A DNA stretch of 6,227 nucleotides from an uncultured Bacillota bacterium (GTDB lineage: Bacteria > Bacillota > Clostridia > Peptostreptococcales > Anaerovoracaceae). Location of the stretch: the NCBI GenBank assembly GCA_947302945.1, contig CAMYWZ010000071.1, positions 1 to 6,227 of the forward strand, given 5' to 3'. The position numbers were made by a program, and so were the translations under genes. Below are positions 5,407 through 6,227 of this stretch, piece after piece. Numbering within the stretch: the stretch's first letter is position 1; every line of letters begins with the position of its first letter. The notes under the pieces were generated by a model. The model was given only the letters and a program-made list of their open reading frames with translations. It was not told the DNA's origin and made no database searches.

Positions 5407-5880
5407 ATGGAAAACGATAATAAAAAACAGAATATCAAAAAGATCATCGTTATTGCATGTGTCATTGTGATAGCAGCTGTCATAGCCTGGTACTATCTTA
5501 TACCTGTACCGGTGCTGCCTAAAGATTACAGCACCATGCAATGCCGCTTCATAAGAGTGGGCGGGCAGATGTACGAGACAAAAGATGGGTTTCCGACGGA
5601 TGAACAGATCACAAGGATAGAGGAGATCCTGAAAAGGTACAGTATGAAGCACACGACGAAAACGTTCAGTGATGACGGCCGCTACGGATTTGAAAAACTG
5701 TATATGGTGTTCGCCTTTATGGATGAGAACGGTGTCATCCATGATTCACGCGGCATAAATATCGATGGCGATATGGTTGCCAGCATGAGGGTGAGGCCAT
5801 TTATAGACAGTCTTGCCATTATTGAAAATGGAGATGTGCTGTACAAAGAGGTTATGGAGATCTTGGGGCTTCAGCCCTGA
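5407..5880 (+). CDS. small single-pass membrane protein of unknown function, third gene of the BlaI/M56 operon
   Basis: I do not recognise this 157-residue protein. The N-terminus MENDNKKQNIKK is positive, followed by one hydrophobic segment (13-32). The remaining 125 residues should therefore lie outside the membrane. There is no lipobox. The soluble part has a predicted amphipathic helix (63-80, TDEQITRIEEILKR), a strand LYMVFAFMDENG (98-109) and a terminal helix (143-153) ending in LGL. That order of elements and the size resemble the ectodomain of the preceding M56 protein, whose end reads KSMEVSKMLNGL, so the two may share a fold; this is a by-eye suggestion only. GGGGAGGA (5393-5400) lies 6 bases before the ATG, and only 18 bp separate it from the M56 stop, so co-transcription is near certain. 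It could be an effector, a signal ligand or a modulator of the sensor. Confidence 0.82.
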   Translation: MENDNKKQNIKKIIVIACVIVIAAVIAWYYLIPVPVLPKDYSTMQCRFIRVGGQMYETKDGFPTDEQITRIEEILKRYSMKHTTKTFSDDGRYGFEKLYMVFAFMDENGVIHDSRGINIDGDMVASMRVRPFIDSLAIIENGDVLYKEVMEILGLQP

Positions 5881-5885
5881 ATGTC

Positions 5886-6227
5886 TCAAAGCAGGCTGAT
5901 CAAGGCTTCTGCGTCTTTGTCGGCTGTTGCCCAGCTTGTGACGAAGCGTATGGCACTGTGGCTTTCGTCGACTCTCTCCCAGAACTCGAAATTTACGTTT
6001 TGGGAGAGTTTTTTTATTGTTTCGCCTGTGAGGACGGGGAAGATCTGGTTGGTGGGAGAGTCCAAAAGCAGGGGAATGCCTTTGGTTTTGAGGGCTTTTT
6101 TTATGACGGCTGCGGTGCGGATGCCGTTTTCTCCGAGTTTTTCATAGAGCCCGTCTGTGAAGAGCGTACTGAACTGGATGCCAAGGAGCCTGCCTTTGGC
6201 GAGCATGGCGCCGTGCTGCTTGATTAT
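5886..6227 (-). CDS. threonine aldolase / beta-eliminating lyase family, C-terminal part (5' end outside window)
   Basis: Only the last 113 residues are present; the frame continues upstream past the edge as IIKQHGAM before the first in-window Met at 6206. AKGRLLGIQF, DSPTNQIFPVL and FEFWERVDESHSAIRFVTSWAT are typical of the C-terminal small domain of low-specificity L-threonine aldolases. These are PLP enzymes of fold type I that split threonine to glycine and acetaldehyde. The PLP-binding lysine and the aspartate that contacts the cofactor are upstream of the window, so catalytic integrity cannot be checked. The gene converges on the BlaI/M56 operon with only 5 bp between stop codons. It carries on its opposite strand a hairpin plus U-tract likely used by that operon. 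No terminator for this gene itself is apparent. Confidence 0.85.
   Translation of the reverse strand: MIKQHGAMLAKGRLLGIQFSTLFTDGLYEKLGENGIRTAAVIKKALKTKGIPLLLDSPTNQIFPVLTGETIKKLSQNVNFEFWERVDESHSAIRFVTSWATADKDAEALISLL
5974..6015 (+). terminator. Rho-independent terminator of the BlaI/M56 operon, inside the convergent threonine aldolase gene
   Basis: On the + strand CTCTCCCA (5974-5981) pairs with TGGGAGAG (6001-6008). The stem continues with a G-T wobble and AAC/GTT to 12 bp, leaving an 11-nt loop (5986-5996). Seven T follow immediately (6009-6015). It lies about 94 nt past the operon's last stop codon. The - strand lacks a U-tract after the stem, so it should not stop the aldolase transcript. 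Confidence 0.8.

Noticed and set aside
5866..5877. GGGC-TTCA-GCCC hairpin just before the last stop codon of the BlaI/M56 operon.
   Set aside because: The stem is only 4 bp with a 4-nt loop and has no U-tract on either strand. The stem at 5974-6015 is a much better terminator.

Overview
The window reads as the chromosome of a Bacillota bacterium, most likely a Clostridia (Lachnospiraceae-like) species. The support is strong AGGAGG-type ribosome sites, near-consensus sigma-A promoters, Rho-independent terminators with long U-tracts, a BlaI/M56-peptidase regulatory pair, and protein types common in that class. No rRNA, tRNA, insertion sequence or phage gene is visible.

Left part (1-2561). The window opens with the 3' end of a rightward 5'-nucleotidase-type metallophosphatase gene. 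It converges on a leftward two-gene operon across one hairpin with U-tracts on both sides (about 400-438). The operon reads right to left: a 220-residue left-handed beta-helix protein resembling only the acetyltransferase half of GlmU (1808-2470), then glmM, phosphoglucosamine mutase (449-1795). Both belong to UDP-GlcNAc (cell-wall precursor) supply. The operon has an exact-consensus promoter (TTGACA, 17 bp, TATAAT), whose -35 box lies in the loop of the terminator of the upstream gene.

Middle (2601-3526). A leftward thrH-like HAD phosphatase/phosphotransferase gene has its own promoter at 3231-3259. Between it and the divergent right-hand operon lies a non-coding stretch with three tandem units of exactly 52 bp. 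Each unit carries an inverted pair AGTGACC / GGTCACT, while most of the sequence between half-sites has diverged. This is the least explained structure in the window.

Right part (3456-6227). A rightward three-gene operon starts at a sigma-A promoter overlapped by two BlaI/CopY-type dyads. It encodes a BlaI/MecI/CopY-family winged-helix repressor, a BlaR1-like M56 membrane metallopeptidase overlapping it by 4 nt, and a small single-pass membrane protein of unknown function. The M56 protein has no penicillin-binding sensor; it ends in an unrecognised extracellular domain of about 125 residues. The expected logic is that an extracytoplasmic signal activates the M56 protease, which inactivates the repressor and releases the operon. 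The signal is unknown. The operon converges with only 5 bp between stop codons on a leftward threonine-aldolase gene that runs off the right edge. The best terminator for the operon lies inside that gene.
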